In this document: positions 35,101-46,915 of the stretch, piece after piece
Position numbering within the stretch: position 1 is the first letter of the stretch
How the letters are laid out: each line of letters begins with the position of its first letter
Assembly: GCF_030247195.1 (NCBI RefSeq)
Contig: NC_080672.1
Location: forward strand, 403,637,037 to 403,701,036
Direction of reading: 5' to 3'
From: Topomyia yanbarensis
Lineage: Eukaryota; Arthropoda; Insecta; Diptera; Culicidae
Length of the DNA: 64,000 bases
The notes under the pieces: generated by a model
Seen by the model: only the letters and a program-made list of their open reading frames with translations
What the model was told of the DNA's origin: nothing
The model's database searches: none
Translations under genes and position numbers: made by a program

Positions 35101-35284
35101 ATAAGATAGCACAACAGAGACGATATTGCTTGCAGTCGTTGAAAATGTGATCCAGAACAAACTTTTCAACCAGCTTGGGTACGGCGTTTAGTAATAGTGT
35201 AACCCCACGGGAGTCAATTATTATCTCTTTTTGTAAGCAGATGTGACTGGAAATGTCACCCACTAGATCATTGCTTTAGGCCAA
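32168..35284. other. long AT-rich stretch, no gene seen
   Basis: A degenerate dispersed repeat at 33340-33620 (GCACCAACACGTTTGCTTTG, TTGAGTGCAACTAAAACTC) recurs near 41620-41710 and 45010-45120. The rest shows no coding signal or clear element ends. Confidence 0.4.
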
Positions 35285-37060
35285 TTTCTGTGATTCTGAT
35301 TTTATAATTAGTGAACGGTTCAGATTTGTGGGCGTAGGGACTTCTCGATCGCGTAGGAATGAGCGTTTATATCGCTTTGATCAGATTGTAAGTGCTCACT
35401 AAATCATCGGGGCGTTATTATGTTTGCGAAATCTTGGGAGTAATTGTTTACATAGTCGTCTTTGTGTACCATCGCGAAGAGCTCGAGCGTTTGTATATGA
35501 ATGTGTCATAGCGCGTGGGTTTTTGTATTCCGAGTGTGCTAGTATCTATATAATTTTGTGTGTGTACATTCGATTGGACAACCGTATTGTCATTTGAATA
35601 TTCGCGCGGACCTTGAATCTGATATTTAATTTTGAGTGTGCGGCTCAGATGTTAGAACTGAAGGCATGGACCTGACCTACAATGTTCCACAATGTTCGCT
35701 CTGGTTCTGTACTCATGTTTAATCCACATTTTGGGATTGAACTCAAACACGCTATTTCGTACTAAAACACGTGTACATGTTCGCCTGTACAACCGAACCA
35801 CATATACGTACACGGTGTGCATACACCTAGCGTACATACAGGCTCGCGGCACCAGTTTACTCTTTCTCACTCTCATCGTCACAAGCGTTGACTCCTTTTG
35901 TCTTGTGCGCACCCGGTGTACGTACACGGATGTTTGAACTACAGATTGAACATCGTTTGCTTGGATTCGATGTTCGAGATGAACCTATACATCGAGACGA
36001 AGGATGTTTGAGGTTGAACGCGTGCACGAAATTTTGTACACAGGTACAAACTTGTCGATGTTCATAGGAAGTCTGATTGTAGGTGTTAAAACGTTAACTT
36101 GATCACAGGGGGTTTTTATGTTTGCCAGGTCGCGATCACAGTTTCGCGTGGATGATCGCAATTGCCAGTTTCGAGTGTGACCAGGGCGGAATTATCGCGT
36201 AGGACTCGAGCGTATGAATGTTAGCGGGTTTGATCACATGAGCGTGAGTGTCGCGTGTATGTAACTTCGCGTGTATTAATTCGTTTGTATACCCGTGTAA
36301 CCGTTTGCATATTCGCGTTGAACGTTAAAGCGAGCCGTGAATTTGAGCGTACGGTTTAGATCTATAAGAGAATGAGCTTTTCCATGTCATTGGAGTATCC
36401 GGTCTTGGCGTCCTGAAACTTCTGTGTATATGAATATATTTTTAGAGACCAAGATTGTAGTCATGGATGTCGGCTGATAGGACCAAAAGTAGAGGCTTCC
36501 GGGCGTGACCGATTCATGTTCACGTGGGACCGAGCGTTGATATAATCACGCTTGAGACGGCGTTTATAAATTCGTAAATGCCAACATATTCACCGTTGAT
36601 CACCGTTGCGTTTCTATGTATTTGAGACCGCGGGCGTAGAAGTGCGCAGACGATCGCGATTACAGGATCGCATGCGTGCTCAGATTTGTATTATCGCGAA
36701 TGCCGCGAACGTCAAATCAAAGAGTTTGATCGCGTAGGCGTGTTTATGTGGCATAGTCTAGCTCTAACGTGTTTATAACTTCGCGGATTTGAATCCGCCA
36801 TAATACCATGTAGCCCTTGGCATGTTCGCGAGGGCTTCTGAATGTTTGCGCGAGCCGTCATTCTGATGATTAATTTGGAGCGTACGTTTCAAATGAAAGA
36901 AGCAAGTAAGCTCCCCCATCTCACATCTATGGCGACTTGAGACTGGCTGTCTAGTGTATATAAGATCCGTATTTTAGAGTGGGACTTCCCTGGGCAGTGT
37001 GATACACGATCGCGCGTGAGCGGGCGTTTGAATGTTGGTACGAGAGAATTTGAATCATTG
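35285..37060 (-). mobile_element. CpG-rich retroposon family, copy D (minus strand)
   Basis: The minus strand reads the family's monomers, recognisable here as their complements (GATCGCGT, GTATGTAACTTCGCGTG, GAAGGCATGGACC). The remains of the 3' module (GTGATTCTG, AACGGTTCAG, GTAGGGAC) are at the low-coordinate end but the terminal part and poly(A) are gone. It is the only copy in this orientation and is interrupted at 35675-36084. Confidence 0.6.
35675..36084. mobile_element. insertion within retroposon copy D with ACCTACAAT inverted ends
   Basis: Relative to other copies, about 410 bases separate the GAAGGCATGGACC landmark from the next expected block. The insert begins ACCTACAAT and ends ATTGTAGGT. 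Its middle is rich in CGTACAC and GTGTACGTACAC words. No target duplication was recognised. Confidence 0.4.
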
Positions 37061-37304
37061 TTGGTGATGTGATCGAGCTTTTTTCGCTTTTTTGTACGGA
37101 AAATAACTTTTTTTTATAAATTTGAATTCTTACGACCACAACTTTTATTAACCCATTATATCCTAGCGTATGAAATTTCATACGCAGAACTATCCATCGT
37201 TTAACGCGTATTTACTGCAGAATTTTGGCATCTAACTGCTTTATTATTGCACTAATGGGATCATTGCACCTCAAATTGCATTGTAAAACAAGACAACTGC
37301 CATT

Positions 37305-38236
37305 TTTGCCTTTCTCAATAGAAAGGTATTGCAATTGCTCTGAACACCAACTTTTTAACGAAGGCCCGGAGGGCCGAGTGACATATACCATTCGATTCAG
37401 TTCGTCGAGTTCGGCAAATGTCTGTGTGTGTATGTATGTGTGTATGTATGTGTGTATGTATGTATGTATGTGTGTATGTGCGTATGTGTACCATTCGATT
37501 CAGTTCGTCGAGTTCGGCAAATGTCTGTGTGTGTATGTATGTGTGTGTATGTGCGTCTGTGTGTGTACGCGAACACAATCTCACTCACTTTTCTCAGAGA
37601 TGGATGAACCGATTTTTACAAACTTAGTCCCAAATGAAAGGTGCAACGTTCCCATAGGCTGCTATTTAATTTCTAATGGATCCGACTTCCGGTTCCGGAA
37701 TTACAGGGTGATGAGTACGATCACGTAGAAAATGTCGATTTTAAGAAATTCTGCAATGAATGTATAATGGTGAAAATTTTTCCAAAATGTGACCACAACT
37801 GCTTCGATTTGTAGTACTAGGTCATTAATAGCCATTCAAAGTCACATTGGCCACCATCATCGGTTCCGGAAGCCCCGGCGGAAGTATCCAAATTCAGACT
37901 AACAGTCACATCGGTTTCTCGGAGATGGCTAGACCGAATCAACCAAACTTGGTCTCAAATGAAACATGTTGCGTCCCCGTAAATGGCTATTAAATTTTAT
38001 CCCCAACCGACTTCCGGTTCCGGAGTTACGGGTTGTGGCGTGCGATCACATAGCAAATTGTGATTCAAACCGATACTCCGATGGAAGCAAAAAAGGTAAA
38101 AATTTCGCTGAAATTTCAGAAATCGAATTCGTATTTTTGATGCCAAACATCTTTAAAATGCATGAAACGTCGAGATTTTATGTTATCACGAAATTTTTTT
38201 TTTAGATCGACTTTTTGGGACTTTGCCGATTTCGCA
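37305..38236 (+). mobile_element. GCCTTTCTCAAT-end element, first unit (3' truncated)
   Basis: It starts GCCTTTCTCAATAGAAAGG, then has GAGGGCCGAGTGACATATACC, a TG-rich microsatellite, and two diverged copies of an internal module (GGATGAACCGA or GGCTAGACCGA, CAAACTT, CAAATGAAA, CGACTTCCGGTTCCGG). It stops at GATTTCGCACC, where a second unit begins. Confidence 0.7.
37419..37566 (+). repeat. TG/TGTA microsatellite, two blocks
   Basis: Runs of GTGTGTATGTATG occur on both sides of a duplicated CCATTCGATTCAGTTCGTCGA block. The second block copies the first with its flanks, so slippage or unequal exchange duplicated about 95 bases. Confidence 0.85.
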
Positions 38237-38356
38237 CCTTTTTGCCTTTCTCAATAGAAAGGTATTGCAATTGCTCTGAAAACCGACTTTTTAACGGAGG
38301 CCCGGAGGGCCGAGTGACATATACCATTCGATTCAGTTCGTCGAATTCGGCAAATG

Positions 38357-38410
38357 TCTGTGTGTGTGTATGTGTGCATGTATGTATGTGTGTGTATGTG
38401 TGTGTATGTG
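38357..38410 (+). repeat. TG-rich microsatellite
   Basis: Alternating TGTG and TATG runs at the same place within the element as those at 37419-37566. Confidence 0.85.
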
Positions 38411-39544
38411 ACCAAAAATGTCACTCATTTTTCTCAGAGATGGCTGAACCGATTTTGACAAACTTAGTCTCAAATGAAAGGTGCAACGTTCCCATAGGCT
38501 GCTATTGAATTTCTAATGGATCCGACTTCCGGTTCCGGAATTACAGGGTGATAAGTACGAACGCGCAGAAAATGTCGATTTTAATAAATTCTGCAATGAA
38601 TGTATAAAGGTGAAAATTTTTCCAAAATATGACCACAACTGCTTCGATTTGTAGTATTAGGTCACTAACATCCATTCAAAGTCTATTTGGCCACATTGGC
38701 CACCATTATCGGTTCCGGAAGCCCCGGCGGAAGTATCTAAATTCAGAATAACAGTCACATCGGTTTCTCGGAGATGGCTAGACCGATTCGGCTAAACTTG
38801 GTCTCAAATGAAAGGTATTGCGTCCCCGTAAATGGCTATTTAATTTCATCCCGATCCGACTTCCGGTTCCGGAGTTACAGGCTGTGGCGTGCGATCACAT
38901 AGCAAATTGTGATTCAAACCGATACTCCGATGAAAGCAAAAAAGGTAAAAATTTCGCTAAAATGTCTCTCAAACAACTTAAATTTGCTGTTCTAGGTCAC
39001 CGACGGCCAACCAAACTTTCGTTGACTACATTGACCAACATAGATGGTTCCGGAAGTGCCCTGGAAAAGCGGCCATCTTTCAAAATTTACGAACTCACAT
39101 CAGTTTCCCGGAAATGGTTTGGCCGATTTTCACAAACTTAGTCCCAAATGATAGCTATAATATCCCCACAGATGTCTATAAAATTTCGTATGGATCGCTT
39201 ATATGGGTCCGGAAATATAGACTAAATCGTCCGGTCACATATGAAATTCCCATATAAGTCGGAACTCTAATTTTTTTTCAAAGGGGGGACCCCATGAAAT
39301 TTCAGAAATCGAATTCGTATTTTTGATGCCAAACATCTTTAAAATGCATGAAACGTCGAGATTTTATGTTATCTCGAAAAAATTTTTTTTATAAAAATCG
39401 ACTTTTTGAAACTGCCGATTTCGCACCTTTTTTCAGTTCAATATTACCACGGCTGTTTTTTCTTTTTCAAAATTTTAGAACTCGAATAATGATTTATTTT
39501 CCTGTATATAGTTGTCATGTGATGTATAATAATAAAATGTAATA

Positions 39545-39774
39545 CACTCAAGTTTTTTTTACGCGGTTTTTTTTGCGCGGTATTTTTTTACGCGGTTTTT
39601 TTTACGCGGATTTTGAAATTTACGCGGTTTTCATTTACGCGGATTTTGAAATTTACGCGGTTTTCATTTACGCGGATTTTGAAATTTACGCGGTTTTCAT
39701 TTACACGGATTTTGAAATTTACGCGGTTTTCATTTACGCGGCTCGTATCCCCCGCGTAAAAAAAAACCTGAGCG
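39545..39774. mobile_element. 230-bp TA-flanked MITE with 33-bp tandem repeats
   Basis: The ends CACTCAAGTTTTTTTTACGC and, inverted, CGCTCAGGTTTTTTTTTACG lie between TA dinucleotides (39543-39544 and 39775-39776). The related element at 16002-16810 has the unfilled sequence near 16702-16712, proving the insertion and its TA target. A TA target fits Tc1/mariner-type transposases. Confidence 0.85.
39609..39741 (+). repeat. 33-bp tandem repeat, four units
   Basis: The unit GATTTTGAAATTTACGCGG followed by TTTTCATTTACGCG is repeated four times with one or two changes. Because 33 is a multiple of three, open frames with an 11-residue period appear on both strands; these are not genes. Confidence 0.9.
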
Positions 39775-40240
39775 TATATGCATTTAAAAGTTTTTAATGA
39801 ATATAAACAACGCACACATTCTCGTGATTCATGATTGAGAAAGGCACAATTGCACCGCTAGGTGGATTAAAATAGGTTTTTATATTTTTGTTTACATTTT
39901 TGAACCTTGTATAGTTGGGGTGAATGGCGGATGAAAAGTAAGCAATACATTTAATTGAATTTTATTGTTGGAATTCGTGCTAATAATTCCATTATGTGAC
40001 AGAACTTTCCTACAGGTGTAAAAGAAGTGTTGTTTATCAGAAAATCCGAAGAAATATGTCAAAAAACTTTACGGTTTTTATTGAAGCGTACGACATTTTT
40101 TGCACGAGATATTTTCATTCTCAAAACCATTTTAAGCGGTGATTTTATTTTTACCATAATCTTTGATACATTTTTGGTGGAATTGAAGATATCACTGCAT
40201 TTGGCTCACTTTTTGAAACCCCTGGGTTATAATGGGTTAA

Positions 40241-42300
40241 GCTTCTTTGATTTCTGTCCTTTTGCTGGGGTAACTGTCAAAAATGCTAACCCACGTGGCT
40301 AAATTCACTGTCAAAGAAGATCTATAGTATTAAACGAGGACGCGTTTACATTTTTTAAATTAATTTGAAAACATTATGTAGTTTTAAAGATTGAACATAC
40401 ATATTGTTATCTTAAAGATGAGGTTTATGAAATAAAAGAGTAATTTTATTCTTTATTGAATAACCCAAGTGTCGAAAAACCCTATACTAATTTCAGGCGC
40501 GTTGGTACGGTAGAGACTTGTCCGATTTGCTTCAAATTTGCAGTAAGTACTCCTGGTGTGATTAGAAATGATTCAGGAGCGGGTCGATTGAGTTTTAAAA
40601 AATTATTAATTTTTTGGACAGTCTACTATGTATACATGAAATCAGTTAACATTAGGTGTTTGAAGGCGACGGAAGGAGCATCTTATCAGGAGACTCTATA
40701 TCAGGGAGTCAATGCATAGTGGTCCGAATCCACAATTTAGGAAGACACAAATGTTTGTAGCTAAACCTTACATTGTATAGAGACTATATCTTCAGTACTA
40801 TCGTCATTCAATGCAAATTAAATTGGCCATCTTCAGATGTAGATGGTATTAGGGTGGCTCTTATTGTTAAGGTGTTCCAAAAAATATTTTTTGTATGTGG
40901 GGAGATAGAATATTGCAGTCTTCAGCAACATTGTAGAGGAACTTATACCAAACAACTTTGCTAAAGACACCATAGTTGTATCTCCAAAGGTTTTTTTATA
41001 GCTATTTTAATTGAGCAACTTAGGGCGGTCCTAACAAAACAGTTTTTTTGCACTTTTTTATTTTTATTTCTCGCAAACTGCAACTTGGATAACTTTTTCA
41101 TAATAGAAGAATTCAAAATATTGAATAAAAAATAGGCCCTTTTAAAACATGTTTTGCTAAAGCTTTTTTGTCTTCCTATATTGTGGATTCGAATAACCGT
41201 GCAACAAGTGATCATCTAAGTTTTTAACTGGATACATTTTAAAAGCATTAGCATCTCAAAAAAGTCTGTATGCAAATTTTGAGCTCAACCAGACATGATT
41301 AAAGGGTTGCGCAAAATGGTGAAATGCAAAAATCATTACCCGCGAGAAACTTAAAAGCTCCCTTTGAATATTCAAAAATTGAATAAGTATTTTTGATTCT
41401 AACTGTCGTGGAATTCGTTAAGCGTCGTAATCTAGTGTCCTATTATTGTTTTGCTTTAGAGATAGGCTTCACGGGACTTGGACAATTTTGTAGTTGAGTT
41501 GAGATTCGGGTTTGGGAAGGCAGTTTTTTGCTGATACCAAATGTTTTAGAAATGAATGAAACGTCGGATCTTGTACCTTCCGGCAAAAAAAATATAGGGT
41601 AGAAAGCCCTTATTCATCTCATTAGTTACGATGTCACACTATTTCGCTGATAACTCGGCTTACAGTCATTGGATTGCGCTAAAATAGGTATCAACATCTT
41701 TGCTTTGTTTCTAACAAGCAGCTTTGTTTCTAACTCAGGAGCCAACTTTTAGGAGCTGTGACCTGGTTGGTGGATTATTGATTACGATTGCGATCATTAG
41801 ATTTGAATTACCAGTCCAAGCACCGTTCTTTGGAACAGTTGCTAAGAACATCGAGTCAATTATCGAGAGTAGATAGATGACCACATTATTGCTTTATGAT
41901 CTTCTGACTTTCCTTTCAATTTATCATCTCTCCCAAAATTCCATATTAATTTTTGAAAAGGATTAATAAGATTTGTAAACAATTTTTTCTTTCGCTGATG
42001 TCCCTTAATTTGCTCTAATTTCAACGCAGAAAACATTTGAACTTGCTTCTACGAAGGGTAAAGATGTGGATTAATGGGTATTTCTCATGAAATTCAACTC
42101 GGCAGCGGAATAATGAGCGACACACGTTTGTTTACAGAAAGCTCTTTAACCCTTTTCTATAATTTATATTGAATTTGTATTCCTTCTCAGTTTTCACTTT
42201 GCGTCGGGCTCAAGGTCTGCGAAAAAAAAAACTGTTAAAGTCCCAGCTGATGATCCAATAGATGTCGAACAAACTTCCCATTTAAAATCCAACTTCCCAT
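40241..42300. other. intergenic stretch with degenerate repeats
   Basis: No gene. Positions 41610-41710 (GATGTCACACTATTTCGCTGA, GGTATCAACATCTTTGCTTTG) share a dispersed family with 45010-45120. AACTTCCCATTTAAAATC is directly duplicated at about 42274-42310. Confidence 0.4.
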
Positions 42301-42980
42301 TTAAAATCATACACCTTGAACTCGGCCGGACCATACCTGACCTTCTTTCGGATCAAAGGTATTCCTCTAAGTATTCTAAAGATTTCGAAAGAACTCACTC
42401 AGATGTATTCAGCCGTGACCGATATCTCGAAAGTCATTGTAGATAAGCACAGATTTGTGATATTTTGTCTAAAACAATGCGCCCCGCTCACAAAGTTAAG
42501 ATCGACGGTGTAGTCACTGATTGGCGTTTGTCATGCGTAAATGCGTTGTGCGTCTACGGGGTGGTGTTTCAAAGGCCTCTTGCTCCAGTGGGTGAAAATT
42601 TTAACTGGCAGTCGCACTGAACGAGACAAAATGCTGTGTTTCTGTTCTTGTCAAGGGACCTTGGTCTGGATTGCGAGGGTGTCGAGTGACCTTTGACATG
42701 TATTGCACATTGCACTTAATACAAGTCTCGGTGTGAAAAGTGTGCCTATTGTGGGGAGTGTCCACATGATCTAGTACTATTCCCCGTGTACAACCAGCGC
42801 CTGAGGAATCTGAAGCTTTCTATTAAACGACGCTCTAAATACTCTAACTATTAAAAAAAAGCTACGCCACTCACCACGACATACCATGATGCTCTTTCCG
42901 CACAGGAGTGTGACTCGGATGATCCCCATGCGGTAACATCTGGTACGGCTCCTAAAAACTATAGGCAGATTAGATCTCAA
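42301..42980 (+). pseudogene. degenerate LINE ORF1 (gag-like), I-type candidate
   Basis: The frame at 42316-42513 reads YLTFFRIKGIPLSILKISK then LTQMYSAVTDISKV, which resembles the N-terminal domain of ORF1 proteins of mosquito I-type LINEs. A shift of frame then gives KIDGVVTDWRLSCVNA, the next conserved block, and CEKCAYCGECPHD, a decayed zinc knuckle. Stops and shifts are frequent. The identification rests on remembered family words and should be treated as tentative. Confidence 0.45.
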
Positions 42981-42999
42981 GTAAACGGTTAAATTTTTC

Positions 43000-44110
43000 T
43001 TTTAGAATGCCACCGAATATACCAGCTTGAATAAGCTCTAACACAATACCGAAGCAAGCAGTTCAAAAATTTAAGATCAAACAAGGAGTTTCCAATGCTT
43101 CCTGAAACATCAATAATATCACGAGACATTTCATCATTATATTATTGTAGTTTTAAAATAAAATTATCGCGAATGATCCTGTACGAGAGTGACTAGTTAA
43201 TTGAATTGTTGGGTGTGTTATAGAACTGATCCATAACTATTCAAGCTACGCTATGCCGCTAACAGTTTCCCGCAGCTCTGAGAAAGGTCATCAGCAAAGC
43301 AATACCGAAACCAGTAAAAGGCAGCCGGTTATGACTGCTTCCATTAAACTTATACCACTCCACGAAAAGTTGTTTAATTTCGAAATTCAGCGCCAAAGCA
43401 TCTTTCCAGCGACCTACAAGGAAGGAGGTTGAAGTTTGCGGTATGCACCCTGATCGACTCGTGATGCTGCAATCGCTGTTGGAGCGAAAGTGCAAATTTC
43501 CGAAACTGACATTGATAGTGTCCAGCCGCAGCGTTGGGAACACGACTTACTTAATGATTCATTTAAATTTATTACCCATGCAGCACTTAATATTGTGTAC
43601 TCCCTCGGAGTGTACTCGTGATCGAGCGTGATAAAGCTAAGACCACATGTTGGGAGTAAGTTGCTTGAAACTCCGGAAGAAATGGTCGTGGCGATTAACC
43701 GACTTACTCTGAGCTCTGGGCTGGTAAAAACGGCTTAGGGGAGAAGAGTCGGCCGTTTAGAGACAGGGCAGGAGTGGTATCAAGAGAATGAAAGAATAAA
43801 ACGTCAAAGAAACGACGTAACTGATACAGTTATAGAAAGCCTAATTGGATTGCCGAACGCTGTCACATTGTGGATTCCGTTTTAGATAGAAACCGCATAA
43901 ATGTTATCGCTGGTGACAGCTGCCGTAGCGGCATGTTTGGTTGAAACTTTTCATTTACAGGCAAGTTCAGTGAACTAATGGCGGCTGGTCTTTATCAGGT
44001 GAAAGGCGAGTTGAATGAGTAGTTTAAAACTGTGTTCTGGTCCGGACTAATTCACAGTAGATATTATAGATGATTTCTCGTATTCTCATAAATATAGCCA
44101 GATGGCCTAA
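43000..44110 (+). other. possible continuation of the degenerate LINE (endonuclease remnant)
   Basis: A short word NVIAGD near 43896, preceded by ETPEEMVVAINRL near 43675, is reminiscent of LINE endonucleases and lies downstream of the ORF1-like remnant in the same orientation. The rest is unrecognisable, so the assignment is weak. Confidence 0.2.
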
Positions 44111-46840
44111 GTCGTTGTAGTGAACCATAAAAAAGTGATAAAATGATCACCTTAGGTAATTAGTACTTTTATTGGATGCTGTCAAACGCTTTTCCATCTA
44201 GTCCAAAACATGTGGCGATTGCTTTTCATTTGGAACAGGTAGCAGTGCAAAAAGGTTAATCCGAATCAGTGCCAGTTTTTTTCAGTTGGAACAGCACAGA
44301 TGATCCTGCCTGTCACTTTTCTCGATCACTTTCGCTTTAATCATCCGCTCAGCAACAACCAAGCACCACGCGGATTTGTCATGCTATTTATTGCACCGAC
44401 TGACGGACGATATCGAGTGATGGTGAATTACAGGGTCTGTATCGATTCGATCGAGATATTGAACCGGAAAATATACTAGCGTGATAGACTTTTTAATTGA
44501 ATTAAACCCATCGCACCGCAGCGGACAATATTTCATCGTTTACCACTGTTCCGTTAATAATAGTCTCTATCAAAATATCTGCGGATCGGGGCGAAAGACA
44601 CCGAAAGCTTTGACCGGAATGGTAGTCGATGTCGTCGATCGTTGCTGCCCGCAGCATTCGTAAAAATATATAGAGAGAGGAAATAGTAACTAGTATTTTA
44701 TGCAAAAACTGACATTATTGTGCACCATCCGCTAGTCCGTAATCTTATTGACACTGTGGCGCCTCCGTACTTTCTCCGCGGATTTTCAGGTTTCAATGTC
44801 CCGAGGTTTCGAAGCTGGGTGGCGGAAGGAAAAGATACAACCCCATGCGGTGGCGATTGGGTGACTTGAACTGAACGATGGAAAATTAATGATTTATGGA
44901 ACTGACGTTTCCGCCCGAGTGGGGCAGCCTCGGATTAGCTAGGTTGTTGGAATGGAAATGTTAGCAGGTTTGGGTAGTAAATATGGTAGATGATCTCTTA
45001 TTGGTTGTTATTAGTCGGGGTGCCACACTGTTTCATTGATTACTTCGCATTCAATAAATGAAATGCTAAGTGGAATGCGCTCATATAGGTATCAACATTT
45101 TTACTTCGTTCCTAAGAAACAGTATAATAACAAAACAGACAGGAAAATTTAAAATATTCGTGTTCAAACGAAGCAAAATTCGATTCGTGCGTTCCTTTTT
45201 TCATCCCACGTTTGAGGTATTGTGTTGGAAAGAGTTAACAATCGCTTTCTTAGCTAATGTTTTCAAATGGATAAAGTGAATAGAAGGTCTAAGATGAATT
45301 AGGGAACAGCTACCCTAGTTCGACTATGGTAGTACAACAGTGGTCATAAAATCTAATCATGAAGCGATCGAAAACTTTACCACTTCTACGCGGTTGAAAG
45401 TGAAACTTTTGGCGAATAGGATATCATCGACGTCTGAATGTCTGAAGATTGGGTCATAAAGAAAGTTGTATCGATGAAAGTTATGGTTTTAGGGTATCTA
45501 AGTAGATCAGGAATCAGTAGCGTCTGGCTCAAATGGCACGTAGATAGTAGATAGTCGCGGATGAATTTTGAGTAGTTTAATGTACTCAGTTTGGGTGAGG
45601 ATATGCAAGTTTTTATTCAGGTTACATATATTCCATAAATTTATGTTTTTCCTTTTTATAGTTTTTCTTGTAATTTTTCAAGAGAAAGTTCTACCTAATA
45701 ATCCTCGAAATTCCATACACATTTACTTTTGGTAGCATATCCAAACACAATTTACTAATAGTATTATAATGCATAGTGTCTTAAACCTACTAGAAGAAAA
45801 GATTCAGGCAAAGTGAATTTAAAGGAAATCTGAGAAGTTTTTGTGATCTTTGAGGCTGGTTACGAACGGTCATAGATCGAGGTGATCGGGGGCTTCACAT
45901 TACAACAAATAAACTCTTGGGATTATTATGAAAACGGAGCGTATCCGTAGACAATAATTTTGTAATTAGGGTACTGTTCTAAAAGACATGTGAGGTACCA
46001 GAACTTCGCAAAATAAGTAGGACGATAATTTGTGGTTCTGCATCGCCAGAGCTATGATCCGACGACAAGAGTGTGCCATTTCACCGACAAATCGACAAAA
46101 TTTCAACTCTTATAAGGTTTTTTTGAACGATGGATATTTTATGATCAAAAGCAAAATTTTCTGTTATTTTTCTCTCTATTAAGTTTAAAAATCTTCACTA
46201 TGTACCCATTATCGTCAGCATAGTTTTTTTGCCCATTGCAGATTTGACATAGCTATATCTACATGAGGTAAATTTAATGGACTGATTACCTTCGTTGATG
46301 ATTTCGATCATTGGGTATGAAACAATATAAATAACTTTTGCTCTTAATTGTAGAAATTATGTTTCGCAGTTGAAATGGCTGATTCAGTGGGTGTACCTAC
46401 ACTTTTTCTTGACTTGAAATATAATAAGCAGAAGGGACTAAGATGAATAATGCAACAATGGTTTCATTATTGAAAGGGTACGTTCTGCGAGGACAAAGTA
46501 CAACCATTCCAATAAGAGTCCTCATGTGACACGCAAACATCATGATAGAGGATACCCGCGTGTAAAATAAAATAATTACGTTTTAAAATCGTGATGTAAT
46601 TTATTAGTGGTCCAGTAGTATGCTGTGACTGAAACCACATCCATAAATCATTAAATGTACGACTTTTAAGTTGTTCGAATTCATGATGATGATTGTAGGG
46701 CCTCATACCTCTACAAAATTGCACGCTGATCGATTTATCTAGAAGATTATAATTATTACTGGTTAGCAACTATGTCTGTAATTTTCTTTTCTTCTTTCAA
46801 TTGTGCATGTAAAATAGACGTTAAATCTCTGAGAGAAGAT
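44111..46840. other. intergenic stretch, one dispersed repeat
   Basis: Positions 45010-45120 (GGTGCCACACTGTTTCATTGA, GGTATCAACATTTTTACTTCG) match the repeat at 41610. No other feature is supported. Confidence 0.35.
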
Positions 46841-46844
46841 ATAC

Positions 46845-46915
46845 CCACAAGTGGGACTCGAGTCAGTAATTTCATGTCGCGCTGTTTAAACGACTAAATT
46901 ATTTATGTTCCGTTG
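46845..46915 (-). repeat. tRNA-like remnant, possible SINE
   Basis: On the minus strand, TTTAGTCGTTTAAACAGCG is followed about 20 bases later by GACTCGAGTCCC, resembling a D-arm and a B-box/T-arm at tRNA-like spacing. No complete cloverleaf can be drawn, so it is a degenerate SINE or tRNA fragment at best. Confidence 0.25.

Larger units (their letters stand above)
38237..39882 (+). mobile_element. GCCTTTCTCAAT-end element, second unit (long copy)
   Basis: It has the same start as the unit at 37305, then three successive diverged internal modules (near 38430, 38760 and 39105), each with a TTTCTCGGAGATGGCT-like word followed by CAAACTTAGTC and CAAATGA. It ends ATTGAGAAAGGC and CCGCTAGGTGGATTAAA like the copy at 16002-16810. 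A further element is inserted at 39545-39774. Confidence 0.75.
37148..40240. mobile_element. outer TTAA-flanked element (piggyBac-like MITE) hosting nested insertions
   Basis: TTAACCCATTATATCCTAG at the left matches, on the minus strand, TTAACCCATTATAACCCAGG at the right, including the TTAA on each side. Removing the material at 37305-39882 leaves about 515 bases, a reasonable size for a non-autonomous element. That these two ends form one element is inferred from the terminal match only. Confidence 0.45.

Noticed and set aside
37225..37728. 167-codon frame rich in Cys and Val
   Set aside because: It is mostly the translation of a TG/TGTA microsatellite in a DNA element.
39609..39741. Regular 33-bp repeat as a CRISPR-like array
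   Set aside because: The units are contiguous without variable spacers and lie in a eukaryotic transposable element.
39573..39815. Open frames on both strands with an 11-residue repeat
   Set aside because: They are the translation of a 33-bp tandem repeat inside a MITE; a period divisible by three keeps frames open on both strands.
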